Under the pieces are notes generated by a model that was not told the DNA's origin, searched no databases, and saw only the letters and a list, made by a program, of their open reading frames with translations. The translations under genes and the position numbers were made by a program. Shown here one piece after another: positions 31,432-42,889 of a stretch of 64,000 nt of DNA. Positions within the stretch are counted from its first letter, which is position 1; every line of letters starts with the position of its first letter. Source of the DNA: Pezicula radicicola (lineage: Eukaryota > Ascomycota > Leotiomycetes > Helotiales > Dermateaceae); the NCBI GenBank assembly GCA_003008705.1, contig PDUO01000065.1:62001-126000 (forward strand), given 5' to 3'.

Positions 31432-34400
31432 TTACAATGTACCATTCGGTGGTTCCGGCGGCAGACCATTTGTTAATGGTGCAGTGTTATCCACTGCAGC
31501 ATTCATAGGATCCACTGACTTCTCGACCATGGGTGATTCCACGATCGCTAATCCCTCTAGAACTCCAGGCGCCTTTCCTTCGTCCAATGTCGAGAGAGGT
31601 GTTTTTAGTATGACGGGCGTAGAAGTAGGACTGCCCCCGGCTGCTGGCTTCGTGGCATTCGCTGTGTCCGTTTTCTTCGCCTGCTTTTGTGCGTTGTATT
31701 CGCGCAAACTAAGCTTCTTGGTGGTCTTGACAGGGCTTTGTTGCGGAATGCCATTTACCACAGGTGGGCCGAAAGTGGTAGGGAAGGTACTTGCGAAAGG
31801 CGACTGCGCAGTTGCTACCGCAGACGCAGGAGTGATGGATCCTGAAGGGGTGCCAGGTGGGAATGGCATTGAGAAGTTGGTGACGGGAGGCATTTGGAGC
31901 TTCATACTCGTTAAGTTGGTCGTGGAGCCTGGATCTAAACTCATAGGCGTCGCGGAGCTGGCAGGCCAAGGTGGAGGGGGTGGCTTTATCGCATTGACCA
32001 CCACGGCGGTTGGAGCATCTGATATATGTGTATCGATGCCGTTGGCCGTTGCATCCATAGATGTTGTGGAGACAACACTCGCGGCTCGACCTCTCATGTC
32101 CAAAGGCGATCCAGGGCATCCCACGGATTCGTTTTCTAGAGCGTGAGGCGCATCTAGGTCCATGGCAGACATAGCTGAAGATTCACCAACACTACCATGA
32201 TCCTCGATACCGTTCATCGCATTGGCCGCTTCCTCTCTCCTCCGTGCTTCTTGCTTCTCTCTTAAGATTTGACGATTTTTTAGAAGACGCTGCGACAGAG
32301 ATATGATGTTCTTTTTCTGCTGTGGTGTCTCACTGCGACGATTGTACCATGCGTTCTCGACGTAGTCAGTCTGAGCAGAACTATCCACATACTCGCGAAC
32401 AGGAGCGACAGAAGTTTGTCTCGATTGTTGTGGCATCGAGTCTCGATTGGAAACTTTATTTTGCGGAGGCAGTAAAGACGTCGGTGACACTGCGCTGTAG
32501 GGCGATGCAGACGTACGCCTAGATGTGGTGCTGGCATCAACGTACTGCCGGCCTCGAGGACCATTACCGTTCAGACCAACTGTCTGTGCGCCAGAACCTC
32601 GCTGTGCCAGAGACTTCTGTCTAGGCTTGGGAGTCGGTTGTGGAGTGCCATTTGATATTGACATGTTTGAGCCGTCTGACGCCCTTTTCTTCTTGCGGGG
32701 AGGTTGGCCTTGCTCTGCTTGCTTCTGAAAGAGTTGCTCTTCCATGGCCAGCTTTCTCTTCTCGCGATCTGAGGTCTCTGTCGGCATTCCGTCGCGTATA
32801 CCGAGGAGAGGCGTGAGATCTCTGCTTTGAGGTTTACTTCGTACTGACCCAGCCACGGACGCATTATCATCTTCGGCCTCGACTGTGTCCAGCTGGCCTT
32901 CACTGGCTGCCCGACTGTTTGTTGCGTGGCCCGTACTTGTGGGGGAGGCATGGTTTTTGGGTTTGCGGCCTTTCTTTGGTTTTGTTCCGTTCGTAAGAGC
33001 CTGCAATCTTCCGTGGTAGTTTCGATGGAACCGAACAAACCGACAGTTCGTCCCTAGCTCACATGCACACCCACCATGATCCGAAAGTGCTTGGTAGATA
33101 CCATCGCTGATTGAATTGTACTCCTCATTGGAAAGGTCTGCTCCTTCTGCACGAGCTACGTCGTCCTCTTCAAGATTCCAAAGACGGTCATATCGAGACT
33201 GCACGTAGGAGGCAAATCGAAAATCCCAGGGTAGAGTTATCTGCTCGTTCGCTGCGATTGTTCCTTCGCTGATCAGCCAAAAGTGATATTCCGCCGAGTC
33301 TGCGATGATATTTATCTCCAAAGTTGTGTTGGCTCGACAGCTCCGACGTACGTATCGACATTGGGATCCCTGACGTCGAGTATCGATGAATATTGGTAGT
33401 CGAGGATGGAAGAAGACAAACGGTCGAGGATGGGACATATCCTGATATCGATTGTCGGGATCGCTGACATAGTCTCTCTGAAAACCCACCAGGCCATTTA
33501 GCTCACCAACTACGCTCGATTGACTCAATGGCTTTGGTGTCATCAAATACCGCCAGTGATACGGAATATCATTGATCACGACTTCTTTATTCTCGACACG
33601 CAAGTTCGGCCATTTCAACTCGTCCAGGCCAACCGTGATTTTGTTTATGACTTCGTCCCTGTTGTCAACCTCTGTATCATTTCGCAGTTTTATTGGATCG
33701 TGAAGCCAGGATGACATGGTATTTGAGACGGCTAGACTGTGGTAAGTATTGGTTTCGGTGTTTATGGATGGATCGTCATCGTAGAGCGTGCGGAATGTGT
33801 CAGAGTAGCCATGAACCTGGACATTATTGGGTAGATCTGGTGGCGTATGTGCAGGGCTAGGAGGGTGGCCGTGGTTATGAGGACGAGAATTATATGGTGG
33901 ACTCCGCTTGGCAACCGAATTGATGGATTTACTCGAGCGGTGGCCTTTAGCTTTGGTGTGTGGGTGGTGATCTTGGGGACTACCGTGCTTGAGGCCATCG
34001 TTATCGTGAATGAAGCCGTTTACCTGTAGTTCTGAAGGCTTCGTCTTCTTCTTGTGACTCTTCGAGGGAGGCCGCTTTGTCTTCTTCTCGCCGCTATCGT
34101 TCGTGGCTTTATTCTGTCGTTGGTGTCGTTGTCGCTCGGTCGCATGCCGCCGGTCGAGTGGTCGCGGCTTGCAATCTGCACAAGAGTGGTCAAACTCCTC
34201 TCTTGAAGCATCGTCCACTCGTCCAGGATAGAAGCATTCAATGTGCTGCCATGTATCACACGTCTCGCAGTAAATCGTGTTTCCATCGTCGTCGGAGTAG
34301 TCACATATACACTTGATCGTGTACGGTTCCTCTTCTACGGACTCGGTGGGATGCGCATCATTGGCAGAGATCGAAGCAGTCGAATTGAAGGGGTTCTGAA

Positions 34401-34446
34401 TCGGATTCGCGATCTGCGGTGTTGAAAGGAGGAGCCTTTCTGTCAT
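31432..34446 (-). CDS. SET3: SET3-type PHD-finger and SET-domain chromatin protein
   Basis: A single exon of 1004 codons. A PHD finger lies at about residues 44-95 (CICDYSDDDGNTIYCETCDT, then WQHIECFYP and a closing CADC). It is followed by a basic His/Lys/Ser-rich linker. A SET domain spans about residues 280-420 with FFHPRLPIFIDTRRQG and RRSCRANTTLEI, then FWLISEGTIAANEQITLPWD. The PHD-then-SET layout fits yeast Set3/Set4 and animal MLL5, whose SET domains are degenerate and scaffold the Set3C histone deacetylase complex. The PHD would bind H3K4 methyl marks. The remaining ~500 residues are Ser/Pro/Gln-rich and presumably disordered with a coiled segment near RLLKNRQILREKQEARRREE. Lacking a search, Set3 versus Set4 is not separable. 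Confidence 0.85.
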   Translation of the reverse strand: MTERLLLSTPQIANPIQNPFNSTASISANDAHPTESVEEEPYTIKCICDYSDDDGNTIYCETCDTWQHIECFYPGRVDDASREEFDHSCADCKPRPLDRRHATERQRHQRQNKATNDSGEKKTKRPPSKSHKKKTKPSELQVNGFIHDNDGLKHGSPQDHHPHTKAKGHRSSKSINSVAKRSPPYNSRPHNHGHPPSPAHTPPDLPNNVQVHGYSDTFRTLYDDDPSINTETNTYHSLAVSNTMSSWLHDPIKLRNDTEVDNRDEVINKITVGLDELKWPNLRVENKEVVINDIPYHWRYLMTPKPLSQSSVVGELNGLVGFQRDYVSDPDNRYQDMSHPRPFVFFHPRLPIFIDTRRQGSQCRYVRRSCRANTTLEINIIADSAEYHFWLISEGTIAANEQITLPWDFRFASYVQSRYDRLWNLEEDDVARAEGADLSNEEYNSISDGIYQALSDHGGCACELGTNCRFVRFHRNYHGRLQALTNGTKPKKGRKPKNHASPTSTGHATNSRAASEGQLDTVEAEDDNASVAGSVRSKPQSRDLTPLLGIRDGMPTETSDREKRKLAMEEQLFQKQAEQGQPPRKKKRASDGSNMSISNGTPQPTPKPRQKSLAQRGSGAQTVGLNGNGPRGRQYVDASTTSRRTSASPYSAVSPTSLLPPQNKVSNRDSMPQQSRQTSVAPVREYVDSSAQTDYVENAWYNRRSETPQQKKNIISLSQRLLKNRQILREKQEARRREEAANAMNGIEDHGSVGESSAMSAMDLDAPHALENESVGCPGSPLDMRGRAASVVSTTSMDATANGIDTHISDAPTAVVVNAIKPPPPPWPASSATPMSLDPGSTTNLTSMKLQMPPVTNFSMPFPPGTPSGSITPASAVATAQSPFASTFPTTFGPPVVNGIPQQSPVKTTKKLSLREYNAQKQAKKTDTANATKPAAGGSPTSTPVILKTPLSTLDEGKAPGVLEGLAIVESPMVEKSVDPMNAAVDNTAPLTNGLPPEPPNGTL

Positions 34447-36413
34447 AATCTAGCAGGAGCCTCCGAATGGCTGTTCGAGCAAGAGAGTCAAGGTGATTTC
34501 ACTTATTCCTAGGCCTGAGTCGCATGACGAAGACGGCCGCGACTCAATCGAAAGGGTTGTCGCAAGACGAGAAGAACAATTTCTATCGATGACAGCTACC
34601 ATCAGTTGTGAATAGGAGCCCAAGTCCTCCGAGATTGTCGATCGACGGCAGTGGTGGGTGACTCGTAGAGCGAACGAACGGCTGGGCTTCAAAGTACACG
34701 GTGGCCGTCGACAGTGATATTTTTATGACCAAAGGTGATTCGCAGCGTGCTATGGGGGGTACGAAGGTGTTCAGTCGATCAGACGTAGTCGTCGGTGAGA
34801 AGTTCGTGTCTAAAGTGAAGGCTTTTCAGAGTGTTGAAGGCGAGGGAAGGCTTTGAACAAGGTCCTTGGGGCGTCCGTGAGGTTTGACAAAGGGCTGAGG
34901 TCTTTTGCGCTTTGAGTGGCGACGCGTCGTGAATGTGGTCAAGATATCTTTGAGGGCAATTAGAAGGAAGGTGAGGAAGAATCTGCTCGTTGCCTGAGAA
35001 GGTGATTGCATGAATCTGTGTTGTAAGGAGGGGGCCAGAGAGTTGAGCAGGTAGGAGGAAAGCCTTCAAGCGGGTGTACCTAGCCATGCCGCTTTTAGTA
35101 AGGTGACCTACCTCGACCAAGGGTGCATTTTGTCGCACTAGAGAGAAATCAACCACGCTTGGCTAGCCCCCAGGTAAAATTGGCAGGTCTTCAGCATCAG
35201 GGAGAGCCATGAGGCTTGCTCTGGCAGTCCGAGAGATGTAGAAGAAGAACAATAGGGAAGTCGTCCAAAGGTTCGAGGACCTCAGGGACTCTAGAGGGGG
35301 GGGCTCAAGTCGAGGCAGTCGTATCATGAGGAGAAGGAGCGTTGCTTTGAGGGCCTGCAGAAGGAATCAAGGTAAGGAAATGAAGAGAGTGAAAAATGAA
35401 TGACGTTGGAAACAGAAAAGAGGACCGACCAGGTAGAGGAGACGGGAGGCAAAGCGGCGTCCACGAGCCGGCCTTCTAATTGGATTTGGTGAAAGGCAAA
35501 GGGCGAAAAGGGCCAATGGGAAGCAGGTCCTGCCAAATAGGAGCTAAAAGTACCAGGCTAGCAATTGCTACTGCGCTTCTAGCCCTGAAGGGCGTGCGTT
35601 CGAGAGAGTACTTTCGTACCATCCGTCCAGTACCGTTGTTGATTGTGCTGTACCTCTCTCGTCCCAGGGTATCAGGAGTTCGACCGAGGTTAGCTTCACC
35701 GAAGACGCACGGCACGTCCAGGGCAGTTCTCGGAATGATAAAAACAAAGGATAAGCTATGTATCGTACCTGAGTGCGTAGACAAGCTGCATCTTTCACAA
35801 TGGCGGTATCAGGATGCGAATGGCATACCTTACCTCATAGGCAACCGTTCCAGCCGTTTTGACCAAACAGCTAGCTAAGCATGGAACCAAACACGTTTGT
35901 TACGCGATTGGCGATTGGCCAAAGGCTCCGCAATTACGATCCCACGTGACCTCCGATTCATCTCGAAGGTCTTCTTTGTCTTCTGGATCAATCATGTCTC
36001 GGCTTTTCAAGGCCTGCTATGCTGTTTAAGGTACGCGATCTTTGTGTAACCTGGCCAAGGTGCAGTAGTACTAAGCACAGCCCGTATTGTGGACATAGCA
36101 GGGAGGGAGGGTCATTAAATATCAAAAAAAAAATCCATGAACTTTTGAAGCAGGTAACATGGGGAACTAAACATCAACCATCAGTCAGTCCATCACGCAC
36201 TAGACGGGAGCCCTTAAGTTACTTAAGGTACTCAAGTTGGTCGAGCTACTCACATCAGCTGGGTTCCTCAACCCGAGCGAGTAGGTACCGACCGACCTTA
36301 CTTAAGCATAAGCATAAGCAACCGAACACAGAGTCCGGCCTATCCCTTTATTTTCAACAATACATCACGGAGATTCACCCGATAGTTCTTGTACTCTGGG
36401 GGACATTCACACG
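34447..36413. other. Large divergent intergenic region (SET3 to EBP)
   Basis: Nearly 2 kb. Several open frames occur on both strands but none carries a recognisable domain. AGTTACTTAAGGTACTCAAG near 36215-36240 is a copy of the dispersed repeat type. Probably the promoters and 5' leaders of the two flanking genes. Confidence 0.45.
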
Positions 36414-37163
36414 ATGGACAACCATTTCCATCCCTATTACCCTCAAGAGCTGCTTCTTGCAGGCTACGTCGCCAACGAATGGACTGTAACAAAACTCATC
36501 AGCTGTTTCGCTGCGGTGTGGATCTTAATCTTAGCCGTGACTTTGACAATCGCAAGAAAGGTCAACCCAAACTTGAGAGTGACAGATCAAGTATTAGTGC
36601 TTTGGTTCGTCTTGAGTAAGTTTCTCATGTCTTCACAAGGCGTTCAATTTCTAACAATATGATAATCAGCGGGGTTGATTCATTGCTGCTTTGAGTCTTA
36701 CTTTGTATACAATCATCTGCGTATGTCTAGCAGAACGGATTTCTTTGGTCAACTATGGAAAGAATATGCTCTATCCGATTCCCGCTACATGTCTGCTGAT
36801 CCATTGGTACTGGTTATGGAATCTTGGACTGTCGTATGTTGTCCCATCTCACTCTTAGCCATCCGTTAACATCCAACTCAGACCATTTGGGGACCACTCT
36901 CTCTCATAACAGCTTTGTTCATCATCAGAGAGTCGGCATACCGGCATCCTATTCAAGCGCTTGTTTCAACAGGCCACGTTTACGGTAACTTATTGTACAT
37001 GTCAACAAGTATGTACGAGGAGTTTGAGTTTGAAAAGTCATACTACCGACCAGAGCCATTCTATTTCTGGGTATACTTTGTTGGGATGAATGCGATTTGG
37101 TTTGTTGTTCCAGGCTGTAAGGGAATTGTTTGGCTTGTGATTAAAATGGCGAGGCTAATGTAA
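36414..37163 (+). CDS. EBP-family sterol delta8-delta7 isomerase (EXPERA domain)
   Basis: Three exons (36414-36615, 36670-36833, 36882-37163) give 215 residues with about five membrane helices. The family's conserved residues are in order: GLIHCCFESYFVYNH (His and Glu of the isomerase site), LWKEYALSDSRYMSADPLV, VMESWTVTIWGPLS, then GHVYGNLLYMST and a FYFWVYFVGMNAIWFVVPG segment. Segments and spacing match mammalian and plant EBP, which shifts the sterol double bond from C8 to C7 in the ER. Most fungi use the unrelated ERG2 for this step, so this EBP copy may be an additional isomerase or act on another lipid. All five characteristic segments are intact. Confidence 0.9.
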
Positions 37164-38614
37164 AGCAGGGTGTCTATACAGTAGCATTAAGGAGACAAAG
37201 AGGGCTTTTGCGTTAGCAAGAAAGATGACGGGAATTATTGATGCAAGTAGACATGTAAAGAAGGCGACATAGTAAAGTTAGATGGCAATGCTGGAATTGC
37301 ATAGAGGAGCAACTAAGGAATCATGTGCCTCATTAGAGCTACTAAACATTCGCAAGTAGCCAACACGATTCTATCTTTTCCCATTTTCAACTGACTTAGC
37401 TCGAGTACTTCGCACTTGATGCTCGTTATTTTGCCGCTTCCCTCGTAGAGAATGCACTTGCGCTTAGGGACGGAAACCTTCATCAAGATGCCACGTGAAC
37501 ATGGGACACTCCTACAACTCCCTCAACGAAAATCTTCTAGGAACTAACAAGGTAAATATCCTCAAGCAAGCTTTAGGTGGGCGCGAATTTCGGTTATGTA
37601 GGAATGTTACTCAGGCAAGTTGCTTCAATAAGTAGTTGCTTTCAAAGTTATCTAAATCAGTAAGTTAGGTACTTAAATCAAATTAGTTACTTAACCGAAT
37701 TATTATACTACCAACTATCAATTTTTCTATGATACTTCGAGTCAAATAATTCAACAGGAAATGAATACTATCGCTCAAAAGACTAACCTTTTCAACCTAG
37801 GGCCAACTATTTTCTCTCTCTCTCTGCACATACAAGAAAATTAAGAATATATATTAAAAAAACTCCGTAACCAGAAGATTTGGGGCCCGGTTAATAAATA
37901 GCAGTTTTTTACAACTTCGATCTATGTTATTATTGTCTAGTGTAATATTCAGTATTCAGTATTCTATATTCCGAATACATTGTGCACTCAAAACAAAATT
38001 AGAAGCAGATGATAAAACTGAAAGATTTGCACACCACTCCTTTGTTCAATAGTACATCTAATATGGAAAAGGTAGACTAGCTCAAAAAGTATCAACTAAC
38101 TTGTTGAAAGAAGCTGTCTTTCAAGGCATAGCGATGTGGGTACGACTAGAGCCAGAACGAAAACTTGCAGCAAGACCTATTTCAGAATTGAAATATAAGT
38201 CCTTTATAATATGCGCCTAACTAAATCTTATAATTAATATTATTTTAAGATCAGTGATACTTCTTAGGCCTACCTAGCACAATTTAGTTAATCTATCTCG
38301 TCTTGGCGAACTTTTGTACTGCATTTAGTCTGCTCGCTTAATTTTGTAGAATTGAGAGCACACTGTTGCAAGACTTCAACTTTATCAGGAGTGAAAGGTG
38401 TGAGGGATGTACAACATGAAGAATACTACTATTAATTCTCTATGGTGATTTCTAAAACAGGTATTTTACTCAAGTTAGAAAGTCATCTAGCAGCAAAGCA
38501 AAACTAACGGGTCTTTGCTTCCCTCATTAATCAAATATAAAAATGCAAATACCATGCTACAAAACCCTAGATTTCTCTAAACTACAAATCGCGAACCACA
38601 GAATTGCAAAAGTT
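37164..38614. other. AT-rich intergenic region with copies of the 18-base repeat
   Basis: No gene. From 37636 to 37700 AGTTAGGTACTTAAATCA and TTAGTTACTTAACC are members of the dispersed repeat. A CTCTCTCTCTCT run lies near 37818. Confidence 0.5.
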
Positions 38615-39704
38615 CTAAGCCTTCTTCCCCCATGTCTCCACAAGCGGAGGTAGTCCTTCCCCAGCTGTTGCCGGCATAACCTTAAGCGTCTCTTCCTCCC
38701 AATTCTTCATATCCTTCAGATACCCTTCAATTTCACCTCGCATCAATGGTAATGTATCAGCGCCGAGATTGAGCCTCGCTGGCAATGGCTTATCGTTCTG
38801 GCCTAAGACGGCATCGAATAGCACGGCGGCACACTTGTTTGGATCGGCCCACTATTGAGAAATTAGTACTTTGTTATTCTATAGAAATAAAAACAAGAGT
38901 AGAAGGCAGGTGAACAAAGAGATATGTTGCTTACGGTGGCTGGTAAGGAAGGATCCTCCATGAATTTAAGGAAACCGGCAAGCGGCGCTTCAGGGTCATT
39001 AGCGTAGGCTGGGTGGCGTGGTAAGTATTTGATACTGTTGGCGAAGTTGGTATTAACTCCACCAGGGGAGAGGAGCGTAAGCTTGATGTTCCATTTGGGA
39101 TTGAGCTCTTGTCTAACGGATTTTGTGAATCCTTCCAGGGCGAATTTGCTGAAAATTGAGCAACGAAATTAGATCTTGTACTTTCTGCAATTGGGGGATA
39201 CCTCAAGAATGAAATAAGTGCTACTTACCCTGCATGGTAGAATGAATTCCCTTGAGCTGTCAAATATCCACCGATCGAGCTGACTTGAATGATAGTCCCT
39301 CCCTGGCCTGGCGCATTAACCTCTCGAAAGACACGAATGGCCTCTCGCGTCAAGTACACGGGCCCCCAGAACAAAGTTTCCATCTGTTTACGAGCCTCTT
39401 CCTCAGGGAAGCTCTCAAGTTCAGTTGTAACACCGTAACCGGCGCTGTTGACGACGACATCGAGGCGGTTGAAGTGCTTCACTGTGGCATTGACGGCAGC
39501 GGTGATGCTGTCTCTGGAGGTAACGTCGAGGCTGAGTTTGAGAACTTTGGGTCCGTCAGGGAGGTAGTTTAAGGAAGCTACATTGCGGGCTGTGGCGACG
39601 ATGTTGTGGCCAGCGTTATAGACGTATTTGGCTATAGACTCGCCTAGCCCATTAGAGCAACCGGTGACCAACCACACTGCGTTTGCATCGAGAGCAGGAG
39701 CCAT
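38615..39704 (-). CDS. Short-chain dehydrogenase/reductase (classical SDR)
   Basis: Three exons (39704-39229, 39148-38935, 38851-38615) give 308 residues. The cofactor motif TGCSNGLG is at about residue 14, NSAG at about residue 86. The catalytic Ser (SSIGGYLT) and Tyr/Lys (YHAGKFALEGF, spanning intron 1) are intact. The layout is that of classical NAD(P)-dependent SDRs (about 250-310 residues). Substrate unknown; similar proteins work on alcohols, ketones or fungal secondary metabolites. No signal peptide or membrane helix. It stands alone between unrelated genes. Confidence 0.92.
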
Positions 39705-40244
39705 TTCAAGAGAGATAAAGTAGTAGTGTATGGATTTAAAAGCCGATGTGTTCTGTCTGTTGGACTTGGCAAGGAAACGCGGAAGACATGGCGACTCTTA
39801 TACCTTTTCAGCTACTGGGAAGGCTTGGCCAGAACTCGGACTTAGGAAGCCTATGGTCGTCTTGCAACAGCTTCTTTCCGGCTCCTGCATGTCAGCATAC
39901 AGTGTCGGTACCATTTGTTTTGGATTCATTGGTGTGTAAGTGTTGATTCTGTGTATTCTATACATTCTACCTACAAAGCACGTCTTCCACATCACCACAC
40001 GTGCCTTCCACGATTCACTAATCCGTAATAGGCATTTGCACTAAACCTTGATCCCACTATTTCTCAGCCATAATTACCGATTCAGGCTTGGTTGCCGTGG
40101 CTCGCTTATGTGCCATTTACTCGCTTGTGGCCCCTGTAACCTGTAACCCCCCTAACTCCATTCTCCGCTTCTCCTTCTCGCCGCCAAAGAAGGCGACAGG
40201 ACAACAGAAGTTCAATTCAACACATACAGTACAGTTCCTGAGCC

Positions 40245-42107
40245 ATGGCAGAGCCCTCAACAGATAACCCCTTCATTGTGATCTTAGGCCATCACCCACA
40301 GAAGGGCAAGAGAGAACGTATTAGCAAGGTGCGCGCCCACATCACCAAACGTTATTTTCTTAAGCAACACCACAAAGCCAAAGCAGAGCAGAGGCCTGCT
40401 TTGCCCTCTAGTGCCAACCAGAGCCGCGATCCTCGAAATGCTGGCCATTCTCTGATCGGTAATGAGCTGCGCAACTCAGTGCCTGTAACCAGCCACGCGC
40501 TATTAGACCCAGTCTTCTTTACGGTGGAAACCACGCGGCGTATGCACAGGTGTGAGTGACCCCAGTGTCAATTAAGCTGTGTCTAAATAAGGCAATTTCC
40601 TAAAGAGGCCTTTTCTTTACGCAAGATATATATAGTTATGAACACCGTATGAATTGGTTTATAAGAGATCATTTTGAATAGCTATCTATTCAAACATAAG
40701 AGATAGACTCGAGTAACTTAACTTAGGTAACTCAGTTGCCATAATCAAAATGATCTCTTGTAAACCAATTCGCGTGGTAGGCCATTTAATATTGGCCGAT
40801 GGTCTCTACAGTAGAGGAACATAGCTCTGTCAAATACATCGCATTTGAAAACCAGCTAATATCCAACCCTTCTTCTCTTAAGTCTTCGATATTCACCTAC
40901 GTGGACACGTCAACAGTCACCCCTTTCTCAGCAATATAGTTCGCTGGGCTATTAGCGACCCGCAATTTACAAGCGCAAAGCTGCTAAACGCTTCAGGCTG
41001 GGATGACATCCTCGAGTCTGGCGAGCTAAGCCTGTGGACGACTCGGCAACGCTCTATCACCATACGGTTGCTAAACGATACACTTACCCTTGAGTCCGGA
41101 ACGAAAAATTTGCATGTTACCGTTGCTGCAATTCAATCGCTTCTAGGATTCGAAGTGCGTATAGCGAGTCCACTCATAACTTTCGTTTTACAAATCTGAT
41201 AAAATATATCTAACCCAACCTCGTCATCTAGCTCCTTATCGGCAACAACCAAAACATCCTTCGCCTTAAAAACTTCTATCAAAGCCTTATAAGCCAATCC
41301 ATTCAACCAAGTAACGACGATGTCTGGATATCCATCACTCGATGCCACTCTATGCTGTCGTACGCAGACCGTCTACGCCGAACAGGCGACGATAATAATC
41401 CTCATAACCATGCCTCCAACAGTTCGAATTTCCCTGAACAAGATACTAATCTATACCACGACTACCAATTCGCCTTCCCTGTCGACTTCTCACTGTTCAC
41501 TTTCAGCCAGCCCAGTCTAGCCGAGGATCACCACCACATCTACATCTCGCTCTACAATCTATACCAAATCATCTCCATTGCTGCTAACTATCAGACGTCA
41601 CCTTTAAACAGTTCTACTTACGAATACGTCGTGTCTTTACACAATCAACTCCTCCCCTATATCCCAGACCCCACCAATACAGACACTTCCATCTCTATTC
41701 CTAATTCTACACCATCCGAATTCAATGATCAGCGCATAGCCCCCATACGCTTAAGCACCTTCATCCTTACCTCATGCATTCTCTCTAACTTCAACGCGGA
41801 AAAAGAAAATCAACCCCAGAATCCAACTAAACTAGCTTCTCACCTACGTACCCTACTCAGCTCCTCCGTCAGCGGATTTAGCACTCATACCAACTGGCAG
41901 CCATTTCCAGGTGCGTTGATGTGGTGTCATGCAATCGGGTTACGATTTGCAGATCCACAGAGAGATCGGACGTGGTTTTTGATGCAGTTCCTGCGTGTGA
42001 CACATCTTTGTGTTTTAGAGACTTGGGAGGCGACGTCGAGGAGTATGGAGGTTATTGTATGTGGGTTGGAGAGGATTGGGAGGGTGAATGTGGAACCTTT
42101 TAGCTAG
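40245..42107 (+). CDS. Fungal transcription-factor-like protein (no zinc cluster seen)
   Basis: Best model: exons 40245-40551, 40940-41154 and 41232-42107, 465 residues. The first exon opens with FIVILGHHPQKGKRERISKV, then RAHITKRYFLKQHHK, a lead seen in many fungal proteins annotated with a fungal-specific transcription-factor domain. Exon 2 (RWAISDPQFTSAKLLNAS) and exon 3 (VWISITRCHSMLSYADR, and the LMQFLRVTHLCVLETWEATS tail) fit the helical middle-homology type region. No Zn2Cys6 cluster is visible. Intron 1 (388 bases, GTGAGT..ATATAG) contains a 121-base inverted-repeat element. An alternative donor (GTGTGA) and acceptor (40916) would also keep frame. Confidence 0.65.
40651..40771. mobile_element. 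121-base MITE-like inverted-repeat element inside an intron
   Basis: 27-base inverted ends (GAATTGGTTTATAAGAGATC.. and its complement) differ at one position. The interior carries a second small palindrome (GAATAGCTATCTATTC) and a copy of the dispersed repeat (GAGTAACTTAACTTAGGTAA). No clear target duplication. It lies in intron 1 of the gene at 40245. Confidence 0.7.
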
Positions 42108-42889
42108 AGTGAGAGCAGATAGACGATAATAAGGAAGAGATTATAGGTATCTGGTATGGTAGTTGATCAGTGTAACTAGATAACTATTTGTGGAATTGTA
42201 TTCTATGGACGATATATTATTATAAGCTTTGAAGCGGATATCGGATTTAAGTCTGTTACTCAGATAACTTAGTTTAGACTTAAGTTAAGTACTAAATAAT
42301 ATTTCTTTAAATTTACCTACTTATAAATATAGCCTCTTTAATTTCTACTTGTATAGTCTAGGTTCTCTTTAAGGCCTCTAATTAGCCTACTTGTTAGTTA
42401 GTTCTAGGACTATATATATTGTTTTACTTCTAAGTACTTAAAGTAAAATAGTTATATAAGTTAAATAGTTACTAAATCTCTTAAGAGATAATATAGACCT
42501 ATAGCTTATCTTTATCTACCTAATAATTTTAACCCAGTTTTACTAGTTCTAACTAATATTAATGTTTTTTTTACCCTATTATTATGCTTTTTATTATATA
42601 GCTAATAATTTTAGGACTAATAATTTCTTACTAGAAACCAGTAGCTTACTTGCTCGCTTAATTACACTTGCTTTTTAAAAACGCTATATATATACATAGA
42701 GTTGTAGTATACTATGCCAAATATATATACAAAGAATTCCTAAGGGTTAATAGAATAAGATATCTGTCTGCCTTAATCAAGCACATACATATATACATCG
42801 ATCATCTCATCATATAACACATCTATACCACCACATACAAATCTCCTTCAACCATTCCACCCTTAAATCAGAATATCCAAAGTCCCCCC
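42108..42889. other. AT-rich intergenic region
   Basis: No gene; strongly AT-rich with stop-dense sequence and a dispersed-repeat-like stretch at 42255-42290. Confidence 0.5.

Noticed and set aside
31274..32146. 290-codon forward frame
   Set aside because: Shadow of SET3, whose reverse-strand frame has clear domains.
35480..35878. 132-codon forward frame
   Set aside because: No homology-like feature, shadowed by equally long frames on the other strand.
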